Assembly: GCF_008642355.1 (NCBI RefSeq)
Contig: NZ_CP029193.1
Span: 2,008,001-2,072,000 of the forward strand
Source of the DNA: Streptomyces venezuelae
Lineage (GTDB): Bacteria > Actinomycetota > Actinomycetes > Streptomycetales > Streptomycetaceae
Reading direction: 5' to 3'
DNA: 64,000 nt
Within the stretch, counting starts at the first letter, position 1, and the number at the start of each line of letters is the position of its first letter. The translations under genes and the position numbers were made by a program. The notes below the pieces were generated by a model. It was not told where the DNA came from. It searched no databases and saw only the letters and a program-made list of their open reading frames with translations. Below are positions 48,672 through 56,922 of the stretch, piece by piece.

Positions 48672-48680
48672 TTATCCACA
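48672..48680 (+). other. Single DnaA-box-like sequence
   Basis: TTATCCACA is an exact match to the classical DnaA box, in the 239-bp spacer between the carbonic anhydrase and MoxR genes. No second box was seen nearby, so an origin is not claimed. Confidence 0.35.
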
Positions 48681-48856
48681 GGCGAGTGACACGACCCGGT
48701 ATGCCCAACAACAATGCGGGGGTGGCATCGCGCGGGACCATTCCCGCGTGCTGCCGGTGAATTCTGGGTGGACCGGGTCGTGCGCGCGAGCGCCCGGCCC
48801 GGACATGGGGTAACCCCTGCTCCTCGTGAGCGCGGGGAAGGGCCGAGGAGGGCCGG

Positions 48857-49879
48857 GTGACGACCTATGACGATCGAGCGAGCCTCACAGATCTGACCAC
48901 GACCGCGGAGCGTGTCCGCAGGTCGGTCGAGGGTGTGATCGAGGGCAAGCCAGAGGTCGTACGGCTTTCGCTGACTGTGCTCCTGGCGGAGGGGCACCTG
49001 CTCATCGAGGATGTGCCGGGCGTGGGCAAGACCATGCTCGCCAAGGCACTCGCGCGGTCCATCGACTGCTCCGTGCGGCGGATCCAGTTCACACCGGACC
49101 TGCTGCCGTCGGACATCACCGGGGTGTCCATCTTCGATCAGCAGCGCAGGGACTTCGAGTTCAAGCCGGGGGCGATCTTCGCGCAGATCGTGATCGGCGA
49201 CGAGATCAACCGTGCGTCTCCGAAGACGCAGTCCGCGCTCCTGGAGTCCATGGAGGAGCGCCAGGTCACCATCGACGGGCAGACCTACGAACTGCCGAGC
49301 CCCTTCATGGTGGTGGCCACGCAGAACCCCGTCGAGATGGAGGGGACCTATCCCCTGCCCGAGGCGCAGCGCGACCGCTTCATGGCGCGCGTCTCGATCG
49401 GCTATCCGGGCCCGGAGGCCGAGCTGCAGATGCTCGACATCCACGGCGGCGTCTCACCCCTGGACGACCTCCAGCCGGTGGCGCACGCGCACGAGATCGT
49501 GAAGCTCATCGACGCGGTGCGCACGGTCCACGTGGCCGAGCCCGTGCGGAGGTACGCGGTGGACCTGGTCGCCGCGACCCGCAACCACCCGGACCTCAGA
49601 CTCGGGGCGTCGCCGCGCGCGACGCTGCACCTGCTGCGCGCCGCCAAGGCCTCCGCCGCCCTGAGCGGCCGTGAGTTCGCCCTGCCGGACGACGTGCAGG
49701 CCCTGGCCGTCGCGGTCCTCGCGCACCGTCTGCTGCCCACGGCACAGGCCCAGTTGAACCGGCGTACGGCCGAATCCGTCGTCCTGGAGATCCTGCAGCA
49801 CACCCCGGTGCCCGCCGCCGTGCAGCCAGGTCCCAACACCTACTTCAACCAGCAGCCGCCCGGCGCCCGGAGGCTGTGA
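48857..49879 (+). CDS. MoxR-family AAA+ ATPase
   Basis: 340 residues. Walker A in LIEDVPGVGKTMLAKALA, Walker B IGDEINRASPKTQSALLESMEE, and PFMVVATQNPVEMEGTYPLPEAQRDRF are typical of MoxR chaperone-like ATPases. It is the first gene of a three-gene operon; MoxR proteins with DUF58 and transglutaminase partners are thought to assist folding or assembly of envelope proteins. GTG start with GAGGAGGG upstream. Its TGA stop overlaps the next ATG by one base. Confidence 0.94.
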   Translation: MTTYDDRASLTDLTTTAERVRRSVEGVIEGKPEVVRLSLTVLLAEGHLLIEDVPGVGKTMLAKALARSIDCSVRRIQFTPDLLPSDITGVSIFDQQRRDFEFKPGAIFAQIVIGDEINRASPKTQSALLESMEERQVTIDGQTYELPSPFMVVATQNPVEMEGTYPLPEAQRDRFMARVSIGYPGPEAELQMLDIHGGVSPLDDLQPVAHAHEIVKLIDAVRTVHVAEPVRRYAVDLVAATRNHPDLRLGASPRATLHLLRAAKASAALSGREFALPDDVQALAVAVLAHRLLPTAQAQLNRRTAESVVLEILQHTPVPAAVQPGPNTYFNQQPPGARRL

Positions 49880-51246
49880 TGACGGCCGGGGGGAGGCCGG
49901 CGGGCCAGGCCGAGAACGAGAAGGGCGGGGTGCGCACGGCTCTCGCGGGGCTGACCACCCGCGGCCGCTCCTTCCTCGCGGCCGGTGTCGCCGCCGCCAT
50001 CTGCGCCTACGTCCTCGGCCAGAGCGACCTGCTGCGCGTCGGGCTGCTGCTCGCCGTGCTGCCCCTGGTGTGCGCCACCGTCCTGTTCCGCACCCGGTAC
50101 CGCGTGGCGGGCAGCCGCAGGCTGTCCCCCGCGCGCGTGCCCGCCGGTTCGGAGGCCCGCGTCCATCTGCGGATGGACAACGTCTCTCGGCTGCCCACCG
50201 GGCTCCTCATGCTCCAGGACCGGGTGCCGTACGTGCTCGGGCCGCGGCCCCGGTTCGTCCTCGACCGCGTGGAGGCGGGCGGGCGGCGCGAGGTGTCCTA
50301 CCGTGTCCGCTCGGACCTGCGCGGACGCTATCCACTGGGCCCGCTGCAGCTGCGCCTGACGGATCCGTTCGGCATGTGCGAGCTGACGCGCTCCTTCTCG
50401 ACGTACGACACCCTGACGGTCATCCCGCGCGTGGAGGCACTGCCTCCGGTGCGGCTGACCGGTGAGGCGAAGGGGTACGGCGACGGCCGCAACCGCTCCC
50501 TTGCCCTGGCCGGTGAGGACGACGTCATCCCGCGCGGCTACCGGCACGGCGACGACCTGCGCCGCGTCCACTGGCGGTCCACGGCGCGCTACGGCGAGCT
50601 GATGGTGCGCCGCGAGGAACAGCCGCAGCGCGCCCGCTGCACCGTGCTCCTGGACACGCGGGGCGCCGGATTCCGGGGCGCGGGGCCCGACTCGGCCTTC
50701 GAGTGGGCGGTCTCCGGCACGGCGTCGACGCTGGTCCACATGCTCGAACGGGGCTTCTCGGTGCGTCTGCTCACCGACACGGGCGCCTCGGTGCCGGGTG
50801 AGGGTTCGGACGGCTTCGCGGGGGCCAGTCAGGAGTCGGCGGACGCGGCCGGCCTGATGATGGACACGCTCGCGGTGGTCGACCACTCGGACGGTGCGGG
50901 GCTCTCCCGGGCGTACGACGTGCTGCGCGGCGGGAACGAGGGGCTCCTCGTCGCCTTCCTCGGCGACCTGGACGAGGAGCAGGCCGCGGTGGTCGCCAAG
51001 ATGCGTCGGCGCAGCGGCTCGGCGGTCGCGTTCGTGCTGGACAGCGCGGTGTGGGCGCAGGGCCCCGGCGCCCTGCCGTCCGGTGCCGGCGAGGCGCGCG
51101 TGCAGATGCTCAGGGAGGCGGGCTGGGCGGCGCTGATGGTGCCGCCGGGGGCGGGTTTCGCGGATCTGTGGCGGCAGGCGGACCACGCCCGCGCGGCTGC
51201 GGACCCCGCGCCCACGGCGGGCACGACGAGCGGGGGTTGGGCATGA
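49879..51246 (+). CDS. DUF58 membrane protein of the MoxR operon
   Basis: 455 residues. Two membrane helices near 30-70 are followed by a beta-rich region and the DUF58 core, with VIPRGYRHGDDLRRVHWRSTARYGELMVRR (about 215-245). The remainder is a von-Willebrand-like alpha/beta domain (CTVLLDTRG). The molecular function is unknown; it pairs with MoxR and a transglutaminase here. The ATG at 49879 shares one base with the previous stop; a GTG three bases earlier is in the same frame. Confidence 0.92.
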   Translation: MTAGGRPAGQAENEKGGVRTALAGLTTRGRSFLAAGVAAAICAYVLGQSDLLRVGLLLAVLPLVCATVLFRTRYRVAGSRRLSPARVPAGSEARVHLRMDNVSRLPTGLLMLQDRVPYVLGPRPRFVLDRVEAGGRREVSYRVRSDLRGRYPLGPLQLRLTDPFGMCELTRSFSTYDTLTVIPRVEALPPVRLTGEAKGYGDGRNRSLALAGEDDVIPRGYRHGDDLRRVHWRSTARYGELMVRREEQPQRARCTVLLDTRGAGFRGAGPDSAFEWAVSGTASTLVHMLERGFSVRLLTDTGASVPGEGSDGFAGASQESADAAGLMMDTLAVVDHSDGAGLSRAYDVLRGGNEGLLVAFLGDLDEEQAAVVAKMRRRSGSAVAFVLDSAVWAQGPGALPSGAGEARVQMLREAGWAALMVPPGAGFADLWRQADHARAAADPAPTAGTTSGGWA

Positions 51247-51295
51247 ACGGCCGGAACCTTTGGACCGGGCACGACAGCGACGTGGGGGAACTTTC

Positions 51296-53722
51296 ATGAG
51301 CGGACGCGCGCGGCTCGCGGTCTGCGCCACGGCGGCCACGCTCATGGCGTCGGGCTCGCTGCTGCCGCTCGTCGATCCGGCGACGTGGTTCCTGCAGGCG
51401 GTCGTCCTGCTCGTGCTGCAGAGCGGCGTGGGCGCGCTGGCCCGGCGGGTACCGCTGGCCAGGCCCCTCACCGTGGCGGTGCAGGCGCTGGTGTCGCTGG
51501 TCCTGCTGACACTGGTGTTCGCCCGCGAACAGGCACTGGCGGGGATCGTGCCGGGCCCGGACGTGTTCCGCCGGTTCGGCCTGCTCCTGGAGGCGGGCGG
51601 CAACGACGTCAGCCAGTACATGATCCCGGCGCCGCTCAGCGACGGCATCCGGCTGATGCTCGTCGGCGGCGTGCTCGTGATCGGCCTCGCGGTGGACGCG
51701 CTGGCGGTGACGTTCCGTACGGCGGCGCCCGCGGGACTTCCGCTGCTCGCCCTGTACTCGGTCGCGGCGGGGCTCTCCGACGGCGGCGCCGGATGGCTCT
51801 GGTTCCTGCTGGCCGCCGCCGGGTATCTGCTGCTGCTCCTGGCCGAGGGCCGGGACCGGCTCTCGCAGTGGGGCCGCGTCTTCGGCGGCGCGGCGCGCGC
51901 GCCGGGACGGGTCAGCGGAGGCCTGGAGAGCAACAGCGGGGCACTCGCCCCGGTCCGCACGGGGCGCCGCATCGGGGCGGTGGCCCTGGGCATCGCCCTG
52001 GTGGTGCCGCTCGCGCTGCCCGCCCTGGACGGCGGTCTGCTGGACGGCTCGGGCGGTGCGGGCGGCGACGGTTCGGGCGGCGGCGGGACGATCTCGGCGG
52101 TCAATCCGCTGGTGGCCCTCCAGGACAGCCTGAACCAGCCGGAGGACCGTGAGGTCCTGTCGTACCGCACGAACGCCGAGACGACCGACGAGATGTATCT
52201 GCGGATCGTCTCGCTGGACCAGTTCGACGGCACGACGTGGAAGACCACCGTCCGGCGCATCCAGGACGTGCCGTCGCCGCTGCCGGACCCGCAAGGCCTG
52301 CGTCCCGACGTCCGCAGGACCGAGATCCAGACGAACATCGCGGCCGCCGACAGCTACGCGCAGAACTGGCTGCCGATGCCGTTCCCCGCGAGCCAGGTGG
52401 AGATCGACGGCCGCTGGCGGTACGAGCCGGTGGGGCGGGCCCTCGTCGGTGACCGGGGCCAGACCACGCGGGGTGCGCAGTACAAGGTGAAGAGCCTGGT
52501 CGTGGAGCCCACGGCCGAGCAGCTCGCGGCCGCGCCCGAGCCGCCCGACGATCTGCGGCGCGAGTTCACGAAGGTGCCGGACTCGCTGCCCCAGCTGGTC
52601 GCGGACCGGGCCCGGCAGGTCACCAAGGGTGCCGGGAACCCGTACGAGCAGGCGGTCAAGCTCCAGGACTACTTCGCGTCGGACGGTGGCTTCACGTACA
52701 ACACGCAGGTCCGTGCGGGCAGCGGTCCCTCGGCGATCGAGCGGTTCCTGAAGCAGAAGGAGGGCTTCTGCGTCCACTTCTCCTTCGCGATGGCGTCGAT
52801 GGCGCGGACGCTGGGGATACCGGCCCGGGTCGCGGTGGGCTTCACCCCGGGCACGGCCGATGGGGACGGTTCGATGTCGGTCGGGCTGCGCGACGCGCAC
52901 GCCTGGCCCGAGCTGTACTTCGAGGGCGTGGGCTGGACCCGTTTCGAGCCGACGCCGAGCCGCGGCACGGTGCCGGACTACACCCGGTCGGACGTCCCGT
53001 CCGGCGACACGGACGACCCCGACACCCCGGAGCCCTCCACCTCCTCCGAGCCCTCCACGGCGCCGTCGGCCTCGGACACGTGCCCGCCGGACCAGAAGAA
53101 GCAGGGCGGCTGCGCGAGCATCGCTCCGGCGATCGCGGGTGGTTCGGGCGGTGAGGGCCCGCCCGTCGCGATGATCGTGGGCATCGCTCTGGCGGCGCTG
53201 CTCGTCCTCGCGCTGCCTCTGCTGCCGCTGCTGTGGCGGACCAGGGTCCGGGCCGTGCGCCTGGGGTCGGGGGGCCGCACCCCGGCGGACGCGGCGGCGC
53301 GCACGCTCGGCGCCTGGCTGGAAGTGACCGATACGGCCTGGGACCACGGCATTGCGCCGGACGAGTCGCAGACCCCGCGGAAGGCCGCCGAGCGGATCGT
53401 CCGCGCGGGACAGCTGAGCAGCGGTCCGGCTGAGGCCGTCCATCGGCTGGCGGCCGCGGTGGAGCAGGTGCTCTACGCCCCGCGTCCGCAGCCCGCCGCG
53501 GGTCTCGCCGAGGATGTCCGGCGCGTCCAGGACGGCCTGAACGCTTCGGTGGGCCGGATGACGCGCCTGCGTGTGACGCTCGCGCCGCGTTCGGCCGCTC
53601 GGGTGGTGTGGGCGGTCTCGGACCGGTGGGCGGCGTTCGGGGAGCGCTGGCGGGACCGGGCCGCCAAGCGGTGGTCGACCCTCACGCGGAAGCTGCCGCG
53701 GCGGGCCGGTCAGGAGGGCTGA
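51296..53722 (+). CDS. Membrane-bound transglutaminase-like protein (TgpA type)
   Basis: 808 residues. Six to seven membrane helices (residues 5 to about 255) precede an extracellular transglutaminase-like domain (about 290-560), with the catalytic cysteine in EGFCVHFSFAMASMART (Cys492) and histidine in DAHAWPELYFEG (His535). A Ser/Pro/Asp-rich linker, one more helix (about 620-645) and a cytoplasmic DUF4129-like tail follow. It probably acts on envelope protein or peptide bonds; the target is unknown. GGGGGAA precedes the ATG. A strong bidirectional terminator follows. Confidence 0.93.
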   Translation: MSGRARLAVCATAATLMASGSLLPLVDPATWFLQAVVLLVLQSGVGALARRVPLARPLTVAVQALVSLVLLTLVFAREQALAGIVPGPDVFRRFGLLLEAGGNDVSQYMIPAPLSDGIRLMLVGGVLVIGLAVDALAVTFRTAAPAGLPLLALYSVAAGLSDGGAGWLWFLLAAAGYLLLLLAEGRDRLSQWGRVFGGAARAPGRVSGGLESNSGALAPVRTGRRIGAVALGIALVVPLALPALDGGLLDGSGGAGGDGSGGGGTISAVNPLVALQDSLNQPEDREVLSYRTNAETTDEMYLRIVSLDQFDGTTWKTTVRRIQDVPSPLPDPQGLRPDVRRTEIQTNIAAADSYAQNWLPMPFPASQVEIDGRWRYEPVGRALVGDRGQTTRGAQYKVKSLVVEPTAEQLAAAPEPPDDLRREFTKVPDSLPQLVADRARQVTKGAGNPYEQAVKLQDYFASDGGFTYNTQVRAGSGPSAIERFLKQKEGFCVHFSFAMASMARTLGIPARVAVGFTPGTADGDGSMSVGLRDAHAWPELYFEGVGWTRFEPTPSRGTVPDYTRSDVPSGDTDDPDTPEPSTSSEPSTAPSASDTCPPDQKKQGGCASIAPAIAGGSGGEGPPVAMIVGIALAALLVLALPLLPLLWRTRVRAVRLGSGGRTPADAAARTLGAWLEVTDTAWDHGIAPDESQTPRKAAERIVRAGQLSSGPAEAVHRLAAAVEQVLYAPRPQPAAGLAEDVRRVQDGLNASVGRMTRLRVTLAPRSAARVVWAVSDRWAAFGERWRDRAAKRWSTLTRKLPRRAGQEG

Positions 53723-53740
53723 GGCCCCGGTCAGCACAGC

Positions 53741-53777
53741 GTGAGGGGCGGCCACCCGCTGGGTGGCCGCCCCTCAC
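53741..53777. terminator. Bidirectional terminator after the transglutaminase gene
   Basis: A perfect 17-bp stem (53741-53757 with 53761-53777) with a three-base loop, between two convergent genes. Confidence 0.88.
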
Positions 53778-53817
53778 ACATGCCTGCGTATGCTCGGTCA
53801 GTCGTGGGCCGACGGGC

Positions 53818-54231
53818 TCACTGACCGCCCTGCTGTTCGTCGCGGCGACGCTGCCACCGCTGCTCGATACGGTTCATGACGGAGCGGCGCTGCCTCGCCT
53901 GCCGCGGGGCCGCTGCCCCGCCCGGCGCGGCGGCCGTGCCCGAAGCCTGCTCGCCCGGTTTCGGCGCTTTGCGCCAGCCGGTGACGGCGAGCACCGCGCA
54001 GCCCAGCATGACGAGGAACCCCACCACGCTGATCCAGATCTGCTGGGCGACCATTCCGGACATGAGAAGGGCGATGCCCACAAGGAAGCCCACGACCGCT
54101 TGGTAGACCCGCTTCCGGGTGTACGTGCGCAGCCCGCTTCCCTCAAGCGCTGTCGCGAACTTGGGATCTTCGGCGTACAGCGCTCGCTCCATTTGCTCGA
54201 GCATGCGCTGCTCGTGCTCCGAGAGCGGCAC
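53818..54231 (-). CDS. DUF3040 membrane protein
   Basis: 137 residues. It starts MPLSEHEQRMLEQMERALYAEDPKFATAL, the DUF3040 signature. Two membrane helices (about 45-65 and 68-88) and a basic, disordered end follow. Function unknown. GTG at 54231 has GGAGG six bases upstream. Confidence 0.9.
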   Translation of the reverse strand: MPLSEHEQRMLEQMERALYAEDPKFATALEGSGLRTYTRKRVYQAVVGFLVGIALLMSGMVAQQIWISVVGFLVMLGCAVLAVTGWRKAPKPGEQASGTAAAPGGAAAPRQARQRRSVMNRIEQRWQRRRDEQQGGQ

Positions 54232-54505
54232 GGAGTCCTCCTCATCGTGCAGTCGCCGGGGCGACCGGGGGTCCCCTTCAGGATAGGCAGGGAATCGCCC
54301 CCGTGAAACCCGCCCCTCTACGCCAACTTCGCCAAACCGGACCTTCACTCCGCTCCGGCTCGCTGAAGCGTGCATTCCCCAGCGGCCGAACCGTCATGCA
54401 GAACGGTGTCCCTCGATCATACGGCGCCCGTAGCCCGTTCGGGGGGCCTGTGGCGTACTCCATGTGCGGCTGCGTCGCTGATCAGCAGGTGAGCCGCGGG
54501 GCGGC

Positions 54506-55285
54506 TCAGGCCCCGGACGTCTCCCGCGCCTCACCGAGCACGTGCAGCTGGGTGGCCACGGCGTGGAAGGCGGGCAGCTCGGCGGCGGCGGCCTCCAGCT
54601 GCAGGAGGGCCTCCATGGCGCCCGGCTCGGTGTCCACGAGGACGCCGGGGACCAGGTCGGCGAAGACCCGGACGCCGTGCACCGCGTCGACGCGCACGCC
54701 CGCGGCCTCGACGAGCGCGGTGAGCTGCTCGGCGGTGAAGCGGCGCGGCACGGGGTCGCCTGCGCCCCAGCGGCCCGCCGGGTCGGCGAGCGCGGTCTGC
54801 GCCTCCTTGAAGTGCCCGGCGAGGGCACGGGCGAGCACGGCGCCGCCGAGGCCCGCGCCGAGCAGGCTGAGGACGCCGGCGGGGCGCAGCGCGTCGACGG
54901 CGAGGCGCACGCCCTCGGCCGGGTCGTCCACGTACTCCAGGACGCCGTGGCACAGGACCGCGTCGAAGCCGCCCCGGTCGACGACGTCGAAGAGGCCGAG
55001 GATGTCGCCCTGGACGCCGCGGACCCGGTCGGCGACGCCGGCCTCGGCGGCCCTGCGCTCCAGCGCGAACAGCGCGTTCGGGCTGGGGTCGACGACCGTG
55101 ACGCGGTGGCCGAGCCGGGCGACGGGCACGGCGAAGTTGCCGCTGCCGCCGCCGGTGTCGAGCACGTCGAGCTCGGTGCGCGACTCCTTGCCGGTTGCCT
55201 TGACCCGGCGGTCGAGGGCGTCCTCCAGGACGTCCCAGACGACTGCTGTACGAAGAGAAGCGCGGGGGCGCATCGGGTCCGACAC
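54506..55285 (-). CDS. SAM-dependent methyltransferase, class I
   Basis: 259 residues. The SAM site is LDVLDTGGGSGNFAVPVARLG (about 40-60), followed by VTVVDPSPNAL and a CHGVLEYVDDPAEGV segment as in UbiE/SmtA-type enzymes. The substrate is unknown. The GTG start is at 55285. A 7-bp hairpin (GAGCCGC-ggg-GCGGCTC, 54491-54507) straddles the stop codon and may end transcription. The HEPN gene lies 99 bp upstream on the same strand. Confidence 0.9.
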   Translation of the reverse strand: MSDPMRPRASLRTAVVWDVLEDALDRRVKATGKESRTELDVLDTGGGSGNFAVPVARLGHRVTVVDPSPNALFALERRAAEAGVADRVRGVQGDILGLFDVVDRGGFDAVLCHGVLEYVDDPAEGVRLAVDALRPAGVLSLLGAGLGGAVLARALAGHFKEAQTALADPAGRWGAGDPVPRRFTAEQLTALVEAAGVRVDAVHGVRVFADLVPGVLVDTEPGAMEALLQLEAAAAELPAFHAVATQLHVLGEARETSGA

Positions 55286-55384
55286 GGCAGGTGACTCCTC
55301 GGCGCGTGGGGTGCGGATATGGCTCCACCCTATTGCCTGCGCCGAGGTGCCCCGGCCACGTGTCCGACCATGCGGTCGCGCCGG

Positions 55385-55930
55385 TCAGCCCGCGTCCGGC
55401 GGCTCCCGGCCGGCGTCCTCGGAGCCCTGCCGGGGCTGGGGCAGCACGGGCTGGAGCACGAGCATCCGCTCGACGATGCGCAGGAACATCGCGACGTCGC
55501 GGAGCAGGTCGTCGGCGTCTCGTGCGGTGGCGGCGGCCGCTATGCCCGCCTCGGCGCGTGCCCTGCGGGCGGCGCCGGACGCGAACAGGGCGCTCCACTC
55601 GGTCAGTTCGGGGGCTATCTCGGGGAGGACTTCCCAGGCGCTGCGGATGCGCTGCCTGCGGCGCGCGGTCGTCTCGGGGCGGCCCCGGGCGGCCAGGACG
55701 GCGGCGGCGGTGCGCAGGGCGGCGAGGTGTGCGGTGGCGTAGCGCTCGTGCGGGGCTTCCAGGCGGGCGGCCTCGTCGAGTCCGGCGCGGGCCTGGGCGA
55801 GGAGTTCGAGGGCGGCGGGCGGGGCGGTCGCGCGGCGCAGGACGGGGTGGACATCGCTCGCCGGGCCGGTCAGTGCGGGAGCAGGGCCGACGGCGCGGTG
55901 CCGGCGGGCGGCTGCTGAGGTGCTGGCCAT
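55385..55930 (-). CDS. SAV_6107-type HEPN-domain protein
   Basis: 181 residues, mostly helical. The central segment ALELLAQARAGLDEAARLEAPHERYATAHLAALRTAAAVL matches the actinobacterial HEPN family named after SAV_6107. It carries Arg63-YATA-His68, an R-x4-H motif like the active site of HEPN RNases. No nucleotidyltransferase antitoxin gene is adjacent, so a toxin role is unproven. Both ends are disordered. The ATG at 55930 has a strong GGAGG. Confidence 0.82.
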   Translation of the reverse strand: MASTSAAARRHRAVGPAPALTGPASDVHPVLRRATAPPAALELLAQARAGLDEAARLEAPHERYATAHLAALRTAAAVLAARGRPETTARRRQRIRSAWEVLPEIAPELTEWSALFASGAARRARAEAGIAAAATARDADDLLRDVAMFLRIVERMLVLQPVLPQPRQGSEDAGREPPDAG

Positions 55931-56019
55931 GACGAACCTCCTGTCGTCGTGTGACGGCGCAGTGGCCGTATGTGCCCATCGTGGGGTACGCCACTGACAA
56001 TCGGCTCTGACCTGGGGCT

Positions 56020-56049
56020 TTGCCTCGATCCCAGGTTCGGGCTTACTTT
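56020..56049 (+). promoter_or_regulatory. Candidate promoter of the ABC/YhgE/TetR operon
   Basis: TTGCCT (56020-56025), 18 bases, TACTTT (56044-56049). The predicted start, about 56056, lies inside the palindrome at 56053-56066. Confidence 0.55.
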
Positions 56050-56052
56050 TGT

Positions 56053-56066
56053 ACTGACCAGTCAGT
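56053..56066. promoter_or_regulatory. Palindrome ACTGAC-N2-GTCAGT, probable TetR operator
   Basis: Perfect 6-bp half sites separated by CA, covering the predicted transcription start of an operon whose last gene is a TetR regulator. Autorepression is the simplest reading. Confidence 0.6.
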
Positions 56067-56115
56067 TCAAAAGCCGGTGCGGTGCGGCCGGTGCGACGAA
56101 GGGGCAGGGGGGACT

Positions 56116-56922
56116 GTGGACGGTCCGATCGACGGCGCGCGGGGAGCCGCCGTCACCGCGGAGGACTTCGGGCTGGAGGGCCCGCGCGGCTGGGCGTTCC
56201 GCGGCATCGGGTTCCGTGCGGAGTCCGGGTCGCTGATCGCGGTGGAGGGCCCTTCGGGGTCGGGCCGCACCTGTCTTCTGCTCGCGCTGACGGGACGTAT
56301 GCGTGCCACCGAGGGCCATGCGTGTGTGGGCCGCTTCCGGCTGCCGAAGCAGTTGGCCGCGGTGCGCGCGGTCAGCGGGCTGGGGCCCGTGCCCGGTGTC
56401 ACCGATCTCGACCCGGCCCTGACCGTCGCCGAGCACCTGCGCGAACGGGCGCTCCTGGAGCGGCGGTTCGGGGGCTCGCTGCGCGAGCTGCTGCGGCCGC
56501 GCGCCGAGCGCAGGAACGAGACGCGGCTGCGCGTCGACGCCGCGCTGACCGCCGCAGGGCTCGACCTGGAGGCACTGCCCAAGGGGCGCAGGACCGCCGT
56601 GCGCGACCTGGAGAGGCTCGAAGTGCTGCGGCTCTCCGTGGCGCTGGCCCTGATCGGCCGCCCGCGCGTGCTGGGCGTCGACGACACCGACCTGAAGCTC
56701 TCCGACGCCGAACGGGCCGCGGCCTGGGGGATGCTGACGTCCCTCACGGACCAGGGCATGACCGTCGTGGCGGTGTGCAGCGAGGCGCCCGAGGGCGCCG
56801 TCGTGGTCCGCACCGGCGCCCGTTCCGGCGATGACCGTTCCGACGACGGCCGTTCCGACGACAACCGTTCCGACGACGTGAAGGAGACGGCGGATGCGCT
56901 CGCCGAAGCTCGCCGCGCTTGA
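56116..56922 (+). CDS. Degenerate ABC-type ATP-binding protein
   Basis: 268 residues. The fold is ABC-like: Walker A AVEGPSGSGRTCLLLALTGRM is intact, and a VTDLDPALTVAEHLRERALL segment follows as in export ATPases. However, the Q-loop lacks its glutamine (VSGLGPVPG), no LSGGQ is present (DLERLEVLRLSVAL in its place), Walker B reads VLGVDDTDLKLS with Asp for the catalytic Glu, and the switch histidine is missing (VVAVCSEAP). Slow or no hydrolysis is inferred. The C-terminus has four SDD-type repeats (DDRSDDGRSDDNRSDD). GTG at 56116 has AGGGGGGA; the gene overlaps the YhgE gene by 29 bp. Confidence 0.85.
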   Translation: MDGPIDGARGAAVTAEDFGLEGPRGWAFRGIGFRAESGSLIAVEGPSGSGRTCLLLALTGRMRATEGHACVGRFRLPKQLAAVRAVSGLGPVPGVTDLDPALTVAEHLRERALLERRFGGSLRELLRPRAERRNETRLRVDAALTAAGLDLEALPKGRRTAVRDLERLEVLRLSVALALIGRPRVLGVDDTDLKLSDAERAAAWGMLTSLTDQGMTVVAVCSEAPEGAVVVRTGARSGDDRSDDGRSDDNRSDDVKETADALAEARRA

